A stretch of 23,754 nt of DNA, from contig JBAZFB010000020.1 of the NCBI GenBank assembly GCA_041653595.1, positions 1-23,754 on the forward strand, read 5' to 3'. Source of the DNA: Candidatus Omnitrophota bacterium. GTDB lineage: Bacteria; Omnitrophota; Gorgyraeia; Pluralincolimonadales; Pluralincolimonadaceae. This document shows, one piece after another, positions 8,489-15,741 of this stretch. The position numbers and the translations under genes are program-made. The notes beneath the pieces were generated by a model. It saw only the letters and a program-made list of their open reading frames with translations. It ran no database searches and had not been told where the DNA came from. How positions within the stretch are numbered: position 1 is the first letter of the stretch; each line of letters begins with the position of its first letter.

Positions 8489-8968
8489 ATGGCGGATGTA
8501 ATGATGTATGGAATAAGATCATTCTCTATCATAAAAGAGGTCATGGCTCGCGAAGGATCTGCGATAAGGTTGTGCGCGAGAGGGGACAGCATGGGCCCGC
8601 TGATAAAAGAAGGGGATATCGTCGTTATAAGGCCCAGCACTTTCAAAGAGATAAAGATCGGCGATATAGCCGTGTTTGGCGTTAAAGGAAAGCTATGCGC
8701 CCACAGGCTTATAATGAAACTGGCCAAGGGCGGCCGCCATCTCCTTGTTACTAAATCAGACAGGACTTATATGGCTGACGCGCCTTTCCGGCATAAGGAC
8801 CTATTCGGCAAGATATCCCATATCCAAAGAGGCGCGCTGACGTTAGACCTCGGATCGTTTTTTTGGTCGCCCCTCAATCGCGTCCTGGGATTATATCATT
8901 TAATACTGTGCCAGGCTGCCATCCATCTTCGCCTTCTTTACGCTGTATTTAAAAAAAGCGATACTTAA
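8489..8968 (+). CDS. S24/S26-type serine peptidase (signal-peptidase-like), likely leader peptidase
   Basis: 159 residues. GDSMGPLIKEGDIV at residues 32-45 is the S24/S26 nucleophile motif with Ser34. The second motif reads AHRLI with His72, where bacterial signal peptidase I has a Lys general base, so a Ser-His pair like archaeal/eukaryotic Sec11 types is possible; Lys89 in VTKSD is conserved further on. A hydrophobic C-terminal stretch, residues about 120-153, may bind the membrane. Small peptidases of this type are often found with PqqD-like and nucleotidyltransferase genes. Here it directly follows the putative precursor and is the best candidate to remove its leader. Its last 69 bases overlap, tail to tail, the ABC permease gene on the other strand. 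Start chosen: first ATG, with AAGGG 10 bases upstream. Confidence 0.78.
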   Translation: MADVMMYGIRSFSIIKEVMAREGSAIRLCARGDSMGPLIKEGDIVVIRPSTFKEIKIGDIAVFGVKGKLCAHRLIMKLAKGGRHLLVTKSDRTYMADAPFRHKDLFGKISHIQRGALTLDLGSFFWSPLNRVLGLYHLILCQAAIHLRLLYAVFKKSDT

Positions 8969-9706
8969 TGGAATGAGCAGCACGGAGAACAGCAACAGGA
9001 ATCCCACCTCTTTGGCGAGTTGCGCCAGAGAATAACCCCTGTAAACAGATAATTCCATGGCCCGGACAGCGTAAGTTATGGGAAAAAATTTCGCCAGGAA
9101 TTGCAGCCACCCCGGCAATACGGTAACGGGGAAATAGACCCCGCCTATTAAACCCTCGACGCTGTTTATTATCCAGCCCAGAGGGTTTCCGCGCTTGAAG
9201 ACCATTACAAAACTTGCGGATATTATCCCTAAACCGCTAAAGGAAGCAACTGTCAAAAGCAGGGTTACGAGAGCGGATAACATATTTATGCCGGTGAAGT
9301 CTATTTTGAATAAAAAGATCCCCAGGGCGATAAATATAACCATGTCTACAGTTGCGAAGATCAGGTTCCACAAGGCCATGGAGAATAATATGGTAGATAT
9401 CCCGGCGGGGGTCAAGAGGACCGCTTCTAAGGTCCCCTGTGTTTGTTCGGACTGTATCCGGTTTGAAAAAGAACCCAACCCGATGCCGATATAACTGAAA
9501 AACGCCATGCCCAGCAAGACATAGGAAAAATAATTCACGCCAAATTCTTCCAAATGGCTGACCATCATCCGGCCGAATAATTTATCGATGAAGAAATAGC
9601 CCAGCAGGCTTACCAGGACCCCGAAGATATTGGCAAGAAAAGCCAGTTTATAACTGGACTCGATAAGGAAGTCCTTTTTTATGAAGGCCAGCGGTATTTT
9701 GTGCAT
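8900..9706 (-). CDS. ABC-2 type transporter permease
   Basis: 268 residues with about six membrane segments (roughly 22-40, 58-79, 104-133, 141-168, 176-200 and 233-252). EQTQGTLEAVLLTP at residues 87-100 is the ABC-2 signature helix (E...GTLE.LL.TP), which couples to the ATPase. Such permeases export drugs, lipids, polysaccharides or peptides. It follows the ATPase gene by one base, so the two form one operon and one transporter. Its 3' end overlaps the peptidase gene of the RiPP-like cassette, so its position suggests export of, or immunity to, the cassette's product. An unrelated substrate cannot be excluded. Confidence 0.88.
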   Translation of the reverse strand: MHKIPLAFIKKDFLIESSYKLAFLANIFGVLVSLLGYFFIDKLFGRMMVSHLEEFGVNYFSYVLLGMAFFSYIGIGLGSFSNRIQSEQTQGTLEAVLLTPAGISTILFSMALWNLIFATVDMVIFIALGIFLFKIDFTGINMLSALVTLLLTVASFSGLGIISASFVMVFKRGNPLGWIINSVEGLIGGVYFPVTVLPGWLQFLAKFFPITYAVRAMELSVYRGYSLAQLAKEVGFLLLFSVLLIPLSIAFFKYSVKKAKMDGSLAQY

Positions 9707-9707
9707 C

Positions 9708-10490
9708 TTACGACCCCGTAGTCAGTTTCACGAAGATCTCGCCCAGCGTAGCGGCGGGATCGCCTGCTTGCTCGCGTAATTGTCCTAACGTGCCCATGGC
9801 GCGGAGTTTCCCCTTATTCAATATCATAAATAAGTCACAAAAATCCAGGGCTTCGTCCATATGGTGGGTAGCTAGTATTACGGTTTTGCCCTGCGTTTTC
9901 ACCAAAGTTCCTTTAATGAAGTTTCTCAGGTTCAAGGCGGCGGCGTAATCGAGGCTTTTGGTCGGTTCATCTAGCAATAGGAGTTCAGGGTCATGGAGCA
10001 ACCCTCTCATTAACGCAAAACGTCTCTTCATGCCGGTCGAATAGGAATCGAACCTTTTGTCCGCGTAATCGACCGCAAATAGTCCCGACAGCTCATTTAT
10101 CCTGGATTTAGCAGCTTTCCCGTCGAGCCCGTAGAGAGCGGCAAAAAATTCCAAATTTTGCCTGCCTGTAAGGCGCCAGTAGAAACTCCTCTCCTCATCA
10201 GTCACCAACCCGACGGACATTTTTATCTTTTCTTCAAGATCAGATCCGTTGAACAATACAGCTCCCTTGTCAGGCAGGAGGAGCGTAGCGATTATCTTTA
10301 AAAGGGTGGTCTTGCCCGCTCCGTTCGGTCCGAGGACAGCGAGTGTTTTCCCCCTCTCAAGGCGGAAGGAAACATCCTCGAGCGCCCTGACCGGTATCCC
10401 GCGCCTGAGATCGAGCCTGATTAATTTTCCGAAAGAGAGGGGAGGGGTGAAATCCTTGGTTACCCCGTCTACTTCCAATATAAGTCTCAT
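9708..10490 (-). CDS. ABC transporter ATP-binding protein (ABC-2 partner)
   Basis: 260 residues. Walker A GPNGAGKTT at 54-62, the signature YSTGMKRR at 150-157 (a variant of LSGGQ usual in ABC-2 exporters), Walker B LLLLDEPT at 170-177, and a switch His in ATHHMDEA. The segment EERSFYWRLTGRQNL at 99-113 takes the place of a classical Q-loop and is typical of this exporter subfamily. Residues 17-33 form an insert before the core. It pairs with the permease one base downstream. A good sigma70 promoter lies upstream at 10521-10549. No strong ribosome-binding site is seen before the ATG. Confidence 0.92.
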   Translation of the reverse strand: MRLILEVDGVTKDFTPPLSFGKLIRLDLRRGIPVRALEDVSFRLERGKTLAVLGPNGAGKTTLLKIIATLLLPDKGAVLFNGSDLEEKIKMSVGLVTDEERSFYWRLTGRQNLEFFAALYGLDGKAAKSRINELSGLFAVDYADKRFDSYSTGMKRRFALMRGLLHDPELLLLDEPTKSLDYAAALNLRNFIKGTLVKTQGKTVILATHHMDEALDFCDLFMILNKGKLRAMGTLGQLREQAGDPAATLGEIFVKLTTGS

Positions 10491-10520
10491 CTGATTAGGT
10501 TTTTATTTCGCCTTTGACTA

Positions 10521-10549
10521 ACTATACCACCGCAAAAAGTAATTGGCAA
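10521..10549 (-). promoter_or_regulatory. Sigma70-type promoter of the ABC exporter operon
   Basis: On the minus strand: -35 TTGCCA (10544-10549), 17-base spacer, -10 TATAGT (10521-10526). Transcription should start near 10514, about 24 bases before the ATPase start codon. It is divergent from the promoter at 10576-10604. Confidence 0.68.
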
Positions 10550-10575
10550 CCAGTTTATTGATATTAATAAAGTTA

Positions 10576-10604
10576 TTGAAAAAGCAGGGAGATATTGTTA
10601 TAAT
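10576..10604 (+). promoter_or_regulatory. Sigma70-type promoter of the polysaccharide export gene
   Basis: -35 TTGAAA (10576-10581), 17-base spacer, -10 TATAAT (10599-10604). The expected start of transcription is at about 10611, only about 3 bases before the ATG at 10614. No ribosome-binding site precedes that ATG, so a leaderless or near-leaderless mRNA is predicted. Confidence 0.75.
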
Positions 10605-10613
10605 AACCCTGAG

Positions 10614-11384
10614 ATGAAAGATAAAAATCAGTTTATCGCAGTAAGCCTTATCCTTTGCCTCCTAGCTTTTTTGCCCGCCCCTGTCTTTTCCGAGGAGAAA
10701 CAAGCCCAAACCGGGAATAAAGGTTATCTTGCGGGAGGGCCTAAAGAAGCAGGACCGGCCCCGGCCGCCGCAGAAGAGGAATATTGGACGAGGCCCCTGG
10801 AATATCACATAGGTAATGGCGATGTTATCGAAATTTCAGTGTGGGACATTGCCGAACTTTCCAAGGATATAACAGTCCGTCCGGACGGGAAAATTTCATA
10901 TCCGCTGATAGGCGAGGTGGATGTCTACGGATTAAGCATGAGCCAATTGAACGACGAGTTGACGAAAAGATTTTCCGTTTACGTCAGGCATCCGCAAGTT
11001 ACGGTCATCCTCAAGAAATTCGAAGGCAAGAGCGTATTTATATTAGGTGAAGTCAAGAGCCCGGGTGTTTATAAGTATGGCGGACAAGTACGGCTTATAG
11101 AGGCTATCAGCGGCGCCGGCGGGTTCACTCTTGATGCGGTTCCGAGAAGCGTATTGGTGATAAGGGGGGATATTACGAAGGATAAAAAACCCCAGCTTAT
11201 AAAGATCGATGTGGCGAATATCTATACAAAAGCATATTTACGCAACAATATTTTATTGCAGCCGAATGACATCGTTTTTGTCTCCCGTTCGTTCATAGCA
11301 AACGCGACAGATTTCTTCTCGAAGATAAATCAACCGTTGACCTCATATATTTTGACTAAACAAATCATCAACCCCGGCTGGTAG
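10614..11384 (+). CDS. Polysaccharide export protein, Wza-like (SLBB family)
   Basis: 256 residues. A signal peptide (residues 1-26, hydrophobic core LILCLLAFLPA, likely cut after VFS) points to the periplasm or outer membrane. No lipobox is present: Cys15 is preceded by Leu, so it is unlikely to be a lipoprotein. After a Pro/Ala/Gly-rich linker, residues 63-135 are the polysaccharide-export domain (YHIGNGDVIEISVWD, then VRPDGKISYPLIGEV and HPQVTVIL), and 139-225 an SLBB domain (VFILGEVKSPGVY, AISGAGGF). Such proteins form the outer-membrane channel for capsule or exopolysaccharide and work with the tyrosine kinase/Wzz protein encoded two genes on. It is shorter than Wza, with one clear SLBB domain. 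The start is fixed by the signal peptide. Confidence 0.93.
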   Translation: MKDKNQFIAVSLILCLLAFLPAPVFSEEKQAQTGNKGYLAGGPKEAGPAPAAAEEEYWTRPLEYHIGNGDVIEISVWDIAELSKDITVRPDGKISYPLIGEVDVYGLSMSQLNDELTKRFSVYVRHPQVTVILKKFEGKSVFILGEVKSPGVYKYGGQVRLIEAISGAGGFTLDAVPRSVLVIRGDITKDKKPQLIKIDVANIYTKAYLRNNILLQPNDIVFVSRSFIANATDFFSKINQPLTSYILTKQIINPGW

Positions 11385-11385
11385 A

Positions 11386-12435
11386 ATGGTTTTTGATGAA
11401 TTAGCAAAAAGGGCGCACGAGGAAGGACTCAGCGCCCTTTTGTATTACAGCATCAAAAATACCGGCCTTTCGGATTCATTACCGCCTGAATTCGTTTCAG
11501 GATTAGCCCGCCATTATTATAATAACGCGTCTTTCAATTTATTCGCTCAAGAGAAATTAAACGAAGTTCTGGCCGCTTTTGAAACGGCGGGTATCGATGC
11601 GATAGTCTTAAAAGGCCTCTCGCTGATGGATACGGTATACCCCAATATAGCCGTACGCCCCATAACCGATATCGACCTTTTAATCGAAGAAAACGATTTC
11701 CCGCGCGCGAAAGATAAGTTAAACGGATTGGGCTACGCTTGCGAAGAATATTGCCGGGAGGATTTTTATAACGGCGAAATAGCCATTGATATCCATTCGA
11801 GCATATTAAATTCGGTCAGGGTGAAAAGCCGGCATAAAACCTGCAATATCGATAACGCCGAGTTATGGAGAGATTCCGGTTCCATAACCTTGAGCGGGAG
11901 AAAGGTCAGGGTCCTCTCGCCCGAGGACCAGTTGATCTCGCTCTGCCTGCACCTGTTTTATCACCACGGGCTGAAGAGGCTGATCTGGTTCGTGGATATT
12001 TGCGCGTTATTAAATGCGCATGAAAATGCATTTGATTGGGCCAGATTCCTGGATAAATGCCGCAGATTTAAGGTCAAAAGCCCTGTTTATTACTGTCTTA
12101 TCGCCGCCGAAATAAAAATCGGGATCCGGGTCCCCCGGGAAGTCTTGGAAAAATTAAAACCGCCGGCTGAAAACATCTTAACGAGGAAGATCCTGGATCT
12201 GGCTATACATAAAGATATATCCGAAAAGGTAAGGTTCTATTTTATCCTGCTATCTTTGGAAAAGTTTAAGGATAAGCTTTTATACTTATTCGAAATCATC
12301 CTGCCGCGCCCAAACGTTTTGAGGGCCGTTTATCTGCCCGGGTACTCGCTCCTGCGCCTTTATCTCTTTCATTTTAAAGCGATTTTCGTCGAATCTTCCA
12401 AGGCGGCAGGTTCGTTGCTTGACACCTCGCCATAG
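11386..12435 (+). CDS. Nucleotidyltransferase-family protein (PF14907-like)
   Basis: 349 residues. The hallmark region is VLKGLSLMDTVYP followed by RPITDIDLLI, residues 74-100, with the nucleotidyltransferase-fold acidic residues Asp95 and Asp97 and a third in IAIDIHSS (Asp135). Members are common in exopolysaccharide/exosortase clusters and in some lasso-peptide clusters, where one has been linked to modification of a phosphorylated peptide tail; most are uncharacterised. It begins one base after the export protein stop. An in-frame stop just upstream rules out a longer start. The C-terminal 100 residues are helical with hydrophobic runs. Role here (sugar or nucleotide transfer in the polysaccharide locus) is inferred from context. 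Confidence 0.82.
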   Translation: MVFDELAKRAHEEGLSALLYYSIKNTGLSDSLPPEFVSGLARHYYNNASFNLFAQEKLNEVLAAFETAGIDAIVLKGLSLMDTVYPNIAVRPITDIDLLIEENDFPRAKDKLNGLGYACEEYCREDFYNGEIAIDIHSSILNSVRVKSRHKTCNIDNAELWRDSGSITLSGRKVRVLSPEDQLISLCLHLFYHHGLKRLIWFVDICALLNAHENAFDWARFLDKCRRFKVKSPVYYCLIAAEIKIGIRVPREVLEKLKPPAENILTRKILDLAIHKDISEKVRFYFILLSLEKFKDKLLYLFEIILPRPNVLRAVYLPGYSLLRLYLFHFKAIFVESSKAAGSLLDTSP

Positions 12436-12447
12436 ATGTTATATAAT
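12419..12447 (+). promoter_or_regulatory. Full-consensus sigma70 promoter of the tyrosine kinase gene
   Basis: -35 TTGACA (12419-12424), exactly 17 bases, -10 TATAAT (12442-12447). The -35 box is inside the last codons of the nucleotidyltransferase gene. The predicted start near 12454 gives a leader of about 40 bases, ending in AGGGAG 5 bases before the ATG at 12494. Confidence 0.85.
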
Positions 12448-12493
12448 CAATGGCAAGTTTATGAAAATAAAAGAGTTCTGTCAGGGAGCATAA

Positions 12494-14404
12494 ATGCCGC
12501 AGTATGAATTAAACCTGCGCGACTATTGGGTAATTTTACGAAAAAGAAAGACGATAGTTTTTCTTACTTTTGGCATCGTCTTGGCCTTAACCGCCGCTTA
12601 TACACTCCTCGAAGAACCGGCATATAAAGCCTCCGCGACCGTCAGCATAGCCGAAAAGAAAACCTTCGGAAAGTTATTAACGGAGGTATTTGTCGTTTCC
12701 CCGGGAGACCCCCTTCTTTCCCAGTCGAGGATCATAAAAAGCAAGCCGGTCGCAGAAGCGGTCGTCAGGGAATTAAATTTGGCCGGCACCCGCCCAACCG
12801 AAGAAGAGTTCCAGAAGATAGTCTCGGCCGTGGAAGCATCCATCTCGACGGAGATCGTGACTAATACGAACCTCATCCGCATCGACGTGGTCAATAGAGA
12901 CCCGCGGAAGGCCGCCGCGATCGCCAACGTCATCACTAAGGCGTTTGTCGTCGAAAATCTAAAGGAAAAGAATAAGCAGGCCCGCTCTGTGCGCGAGTTT
13001 GTCGAGAAAAGGATGGAAGAGATCAAGGAGAAGTTAAGGGCGTCCGAAGTCGCTCTTATGGAATTCAGGAGGAAAGAAGCGGCCGCGGGCATCGCGGTCC
13101 CGCTTCAAAATAAACTGGTAGAGCTTGAAAGCAAAAGGGCCGAGCTGCTTTTGACGTATACCGAACTTCACCCCGACGTAGTAAAAATAAAAGAACAGAT
13201 CCAGGGAATAAAGGACCGGCTCGAGAAGATGTCGGAAACGGAACTCGAATTTGCGCGGCTGACCCGGGAATTCCAGATGAACGAAAAGGCATATCGGGAA
13301 TTAGAAGATAGATTCCATGAAGCGCAGTTCGCCGAGGCGGAGGAGGTTTCCGATGTCAATATAGTCGATCCCGCGAGCGTCCCGGTGCGGCCTATGAAGC
13401 CGGACCGCGTATTGAATTTGCTGATGGGGGTGATCGTGGGCCTGACTTTGAGTTTTGTTTCGGCTTTTGTTACGGAACACTTAGATACCTCATTAGGGAC
13501 GATAGAGGATATCGAAAGCGTAATCAAGCTGCCCGTCTTGGGAGTGATCCCTCACTTACCGATCAGAGGCGAAGAAAAGAAGAGTTTCAGGGAGAAAGTT
13601 TCTATAATAAAGCAAGTCAAGGAAGACGATAGATTATCGCAGCTGAAGCAACAACTGATCATAAATTATCCGAACAAATCTCCGATCATCGAGGCATACC
13701 GGATCTTGTATACGAGCATAAAAATAGAAGTCTTTGGCGGAGAGCTTGACGGGAAGAATTTATTATTAACGAGCACGGGCCCCGGCGAAGGCAAATCGAT
13801 AACGATCGCGAATTTAGGGCTTACGATGGCGCAGATGGGCAAAAGGGTCCTCCTGATCGACGCCGATCTAAGGCGTTCCATAATCCATAAGATCTTCGGG
13901 TTTAAAGACAAAAAACCCGGCCTTGCCGATATCCTGTTGGGCACTGCGACGGAAAGTTCAATAAGGGGTTTAACGGATTTTCTTATCGGGCTCGGCTGGG
14001 ATGAGGCGTTAAAGATCCCCGGCATAGACAATCTGAATGTTTTAACTTCCGGTTCAACCGTTCAAAACCCGGCGGAACTTCTCGGTTCACAAAATATGGT
14101 TAACTTTCTCAAAAGGATGAGAGAGAAATACGACGTCGTATTATTGGATTCCCCGCCGGTTTTGGCGGTTACCGACCCGTCCGTGCTTGCGCCGAATGTA
14201 AATGCGGTGATTTTACTTTATGAGGCGGGGAAGATATCCAGGAGCGCGCTCCATCGCGCGAAAATACAATTGGAATCCGTAAAGGCGCCTGTCAAAGGAG
14301 TGGTCTTAAATAATATCTCGCCTGAGGTAGAGATGTATTCGAGTTATTATTATCACTATAAGCCTCGTGAAGAGAAGCCCGGCCGGGGCGTGAAAGAGAC
14401 ATGA
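12494..14404 (+). CDS. Polysaccharide co-polymerase/tyrosine autokinase (Wzc-like)
   Basis: 636 residues, in the usual range for Wzz domain plus BY-kinase fusions. Membrane segment 1 is about residues 21-38, membrane segment 2 about 306-326, with a periplasmic Wzz part and coiled coil (about 165-290) between. The cytoplasmic kinase has Walker A GPGEGKS (Lys434), Walker A' LLIDADLRR (Asp456, Asp458) and Walker B VVLLDSPP (Asp552). The C-terminal Tyr cluster (Tyr615, 618, 619, 620, 622) is the expected autophosphorylation site. It controls chain length and export with the Wza-like protein. It has its own consensus promoter and a good ribosome-binding site (AGGGAG), so it may head the biosynthesis operon. 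Confidence 0.95.
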   Translation: MPQYELNLRDYWVILRKRKTIVFLTFGIVLALTAAYTLLEEPAYKASATVSIAEKKTFGKLLTEVFVVSPGDPLLSQSRIIKSKPVAEAVVRELNLAGTRPTEEEFQKIVSAVEASISTEIVTNTNLIRIDVVNRDPRKAAAIANVITKAFVVENLKEKNKQARSVREFVEKRMEEIKEKLRASEVALMEFRRKEAAAGIAVPLQNKLVELESKRAELLLTYTELHPDVVKIKEQIQGIKDRLEKMSETELEFARLTREFQMNEKAYRELEDRFHEAQFAEAEEVSDVNIVDPASVPVRPMKPDRVLNLLMGVIVGLTLSFVSAFVTEHLDTSLGTIEDIESVIKLPVLGVIPHLPIRGEEKKSFREKVSIIKQVKEDDRLSQLKQQLIINYPNKSPIIEAYRILYTSIKIEVFGGELDGKNLLLTSTGPGEGKSITIANLGLTMAQMGKRVLLIDADLRRSIIHKIFGFKDKKPGLADILLGTATESSIRGLTDFLIGLGWDEALKIPGIDNLNVLTSGSTVQNPAELLGSQNMVNFLKRMREKYDVVLLDSPPVLAVTDPSVLAPNVNAVILLYEAGKISRSALHRAKIQLESVKAPVKGVVLNNISPEVEMYSSYYYHYKPREEKPGRGVKET

Positions 14405-14454
14405 TACTCTTCAGTTATACCGGTTTTTATCCCCTCGTATTGCGGTATTATTAA

Positions 14455-15735
14455 TTGGGCGAATTCCTTATTCCAGTCATAGCGTTGACTTGTCTGTTCG
14501 CCGGCATCCTAGTCCTGATTAATACCGATGCCGCGGTAATATTGCTTCTCTTCTCCATGCTCCTTTCTCCCGAATTAGAGGTAGCGCAGGTCCCCCGCCA
14601 GGCCGTAGTCATCAGGATCGACGATATACTACTCTGCGTGGTCTTCTTGACCTGGCTGGCAAAAATGGCAATGAATAAGCAATTAGGCCTGCTGAAAAAT
14701 ACCCCCTTGAACCTGCCGATAGCGGTTTATGTGACAATTTCTATTCTTTCGACGGCGTGGGGCATCGCCGGCGGCTGGATCGTCCCGGTCAAAAGCCTCT
14801 TTTATTTATTGAAATATTTTGAGTATTTTTTGTTATATTATATGATCTCCAATATTATAAAAAGCAGGGAACAGCTAAAGGCGTTTACCTTTGTATTTTT
14901 ATTGACCGCGTTTATAATCTGTATCTACGCCTGGACCCAGTTCGGGACGGAAGCGAGGGTTTCAGCGCCGTTTGAGGGGGAGTCCGAGCCGAATACCCTT
15001 TCCGGATACCTGTTGATAATAATGGCCCTGTGCTGGGGGCTGGTCTTATGTTTGAAACGGTTTAGCACGCGCCTGTTACTTTTCGGCCTGTTCCTTTTTA
15101 CTCTTCTGCCTTTTTTCCACACGCTTTCAAGAGGCGCCTGGATAGGATTACCGCCGATGGCGATCGCGCTTACCGTGCTGCACAAACAGAAGAGCCCTAT
15201 TCTCGTGGTCCTTTTGACCGCCGTTATTTTAGCGCTGCCGATAGTTTTGCCCGATTTCGTAAAACATAGGATAGAGGAGACCTTTGTACCGGATTCTATA
15301 ACCAAGGAATATGAAGTGGCCGGAAAAAAATTACCGGTAACTTTAGAGGGGTCGGCTATGTTGAGGATAGTAAGCTGGGAATGGATCATAACCGACAGGC
15401 TTCCCAAGAAGCCTTTCTTAGGGTGGGGCGTAACGGGTGTGGGGTTTATCGATAGTAACTATTTTCTTATGTTGGGCGAGGTCGGTTTGTTTGGCATAGC
15501 GGTTTTCTTCTGGATCCTGTCGACGATCTTCCGCCAGGCATACCGGAATTTTCAAAATATGAAGGATGATTTTTACAGGGGCTTAAGTTTGGGCTTGCTC
15601 GTTTGCTTGATGGGGCTTATGGTCCAGGCGTTGACGGCGAATAGTTTTATAATAGTGCGCATAATGGAGCCCTTCTGGTTTTTAACGGCTATGGTCATGG
15701 TGTTACCCCGGCTGGCAGAGGAAAAAGCAAGCTGA
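14455..15735 (+). CDS. O-antigen ligase/polymerase-like membrane protein
   Basis: 426 residues, ten or more hydrophobic segments. Typical Wzy/WaaL (PF04932) features are LSRGAWIG at 224-231, a large soluble loop at about 268-320 with Arg304 and Trp308, and GWGVTGVGF then YFLMLGEVGLFG at 323-347. It would polymerise or ligate lipid-linked glycan units on the periplasmic side. The start is uncertain. The TTG at 14455 comes directly after an in-frame TAA (14452-14454), has no visible ribosome-binding site, and the next ATG (residue 35) would cut the first membrane segment. An ATG at 14401, overlapping the kinase stop, is in the same frame but is closed by that TAA after 17 codons. Function is well supported at family level. 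Confidence 0.85.
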   Translation: MGEFLIPVIALTCLFAGILVLINTDAAVILLLFSMLLSPELEVAQVPRQAVVIRIDDILLCVVFLTWLAKMAMNKQLGLLKNTPLNLPIAVYVTISILSTAWGIAGGWIVPVKSLFYLLKYFEYFLLYYMISNIIKSREQLKAFTFVFLLTAFIICIYAWTQFGTEARVSAPFEGESEPNTLSGYLLIIMALCWGLVLCLKRFSTRLLLFGLFLFTLLPFFHTLSRGAWIGLPPMAIALTVLHKQKSPILVVLLTAVILALPIVLPDFVKHRIEETFVPDSITKEYEVAGKKLPVTLEGSAMLRIVSWEWIITDRLPKKPFLGWGVTGVGFIDSNYFLMLGEVGLFGIAVFFWILSTIFRQAYRNFQNMKDDFYRGLSLGLLVCLMGLMVQALTANSFIIVRIMEPFWFLTAMVMVLPRLAEEKAS

Positions 15736-15741
15736 AGATAA

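Noticed and set aside
10614..10689. Lipoprotein signal in the Wza-like protein
   Set aside because: Cys15 is preceded by Leu and sits mid-way in the hydrophobic core, so there is no valid lipobox.
14417..14448. Inverted repeat ATACCG...CGGTAT between the kinase and ligase genes as a terminator
   Set aside because: Only 6 pairs with a 20-base loop and no T-run after it.
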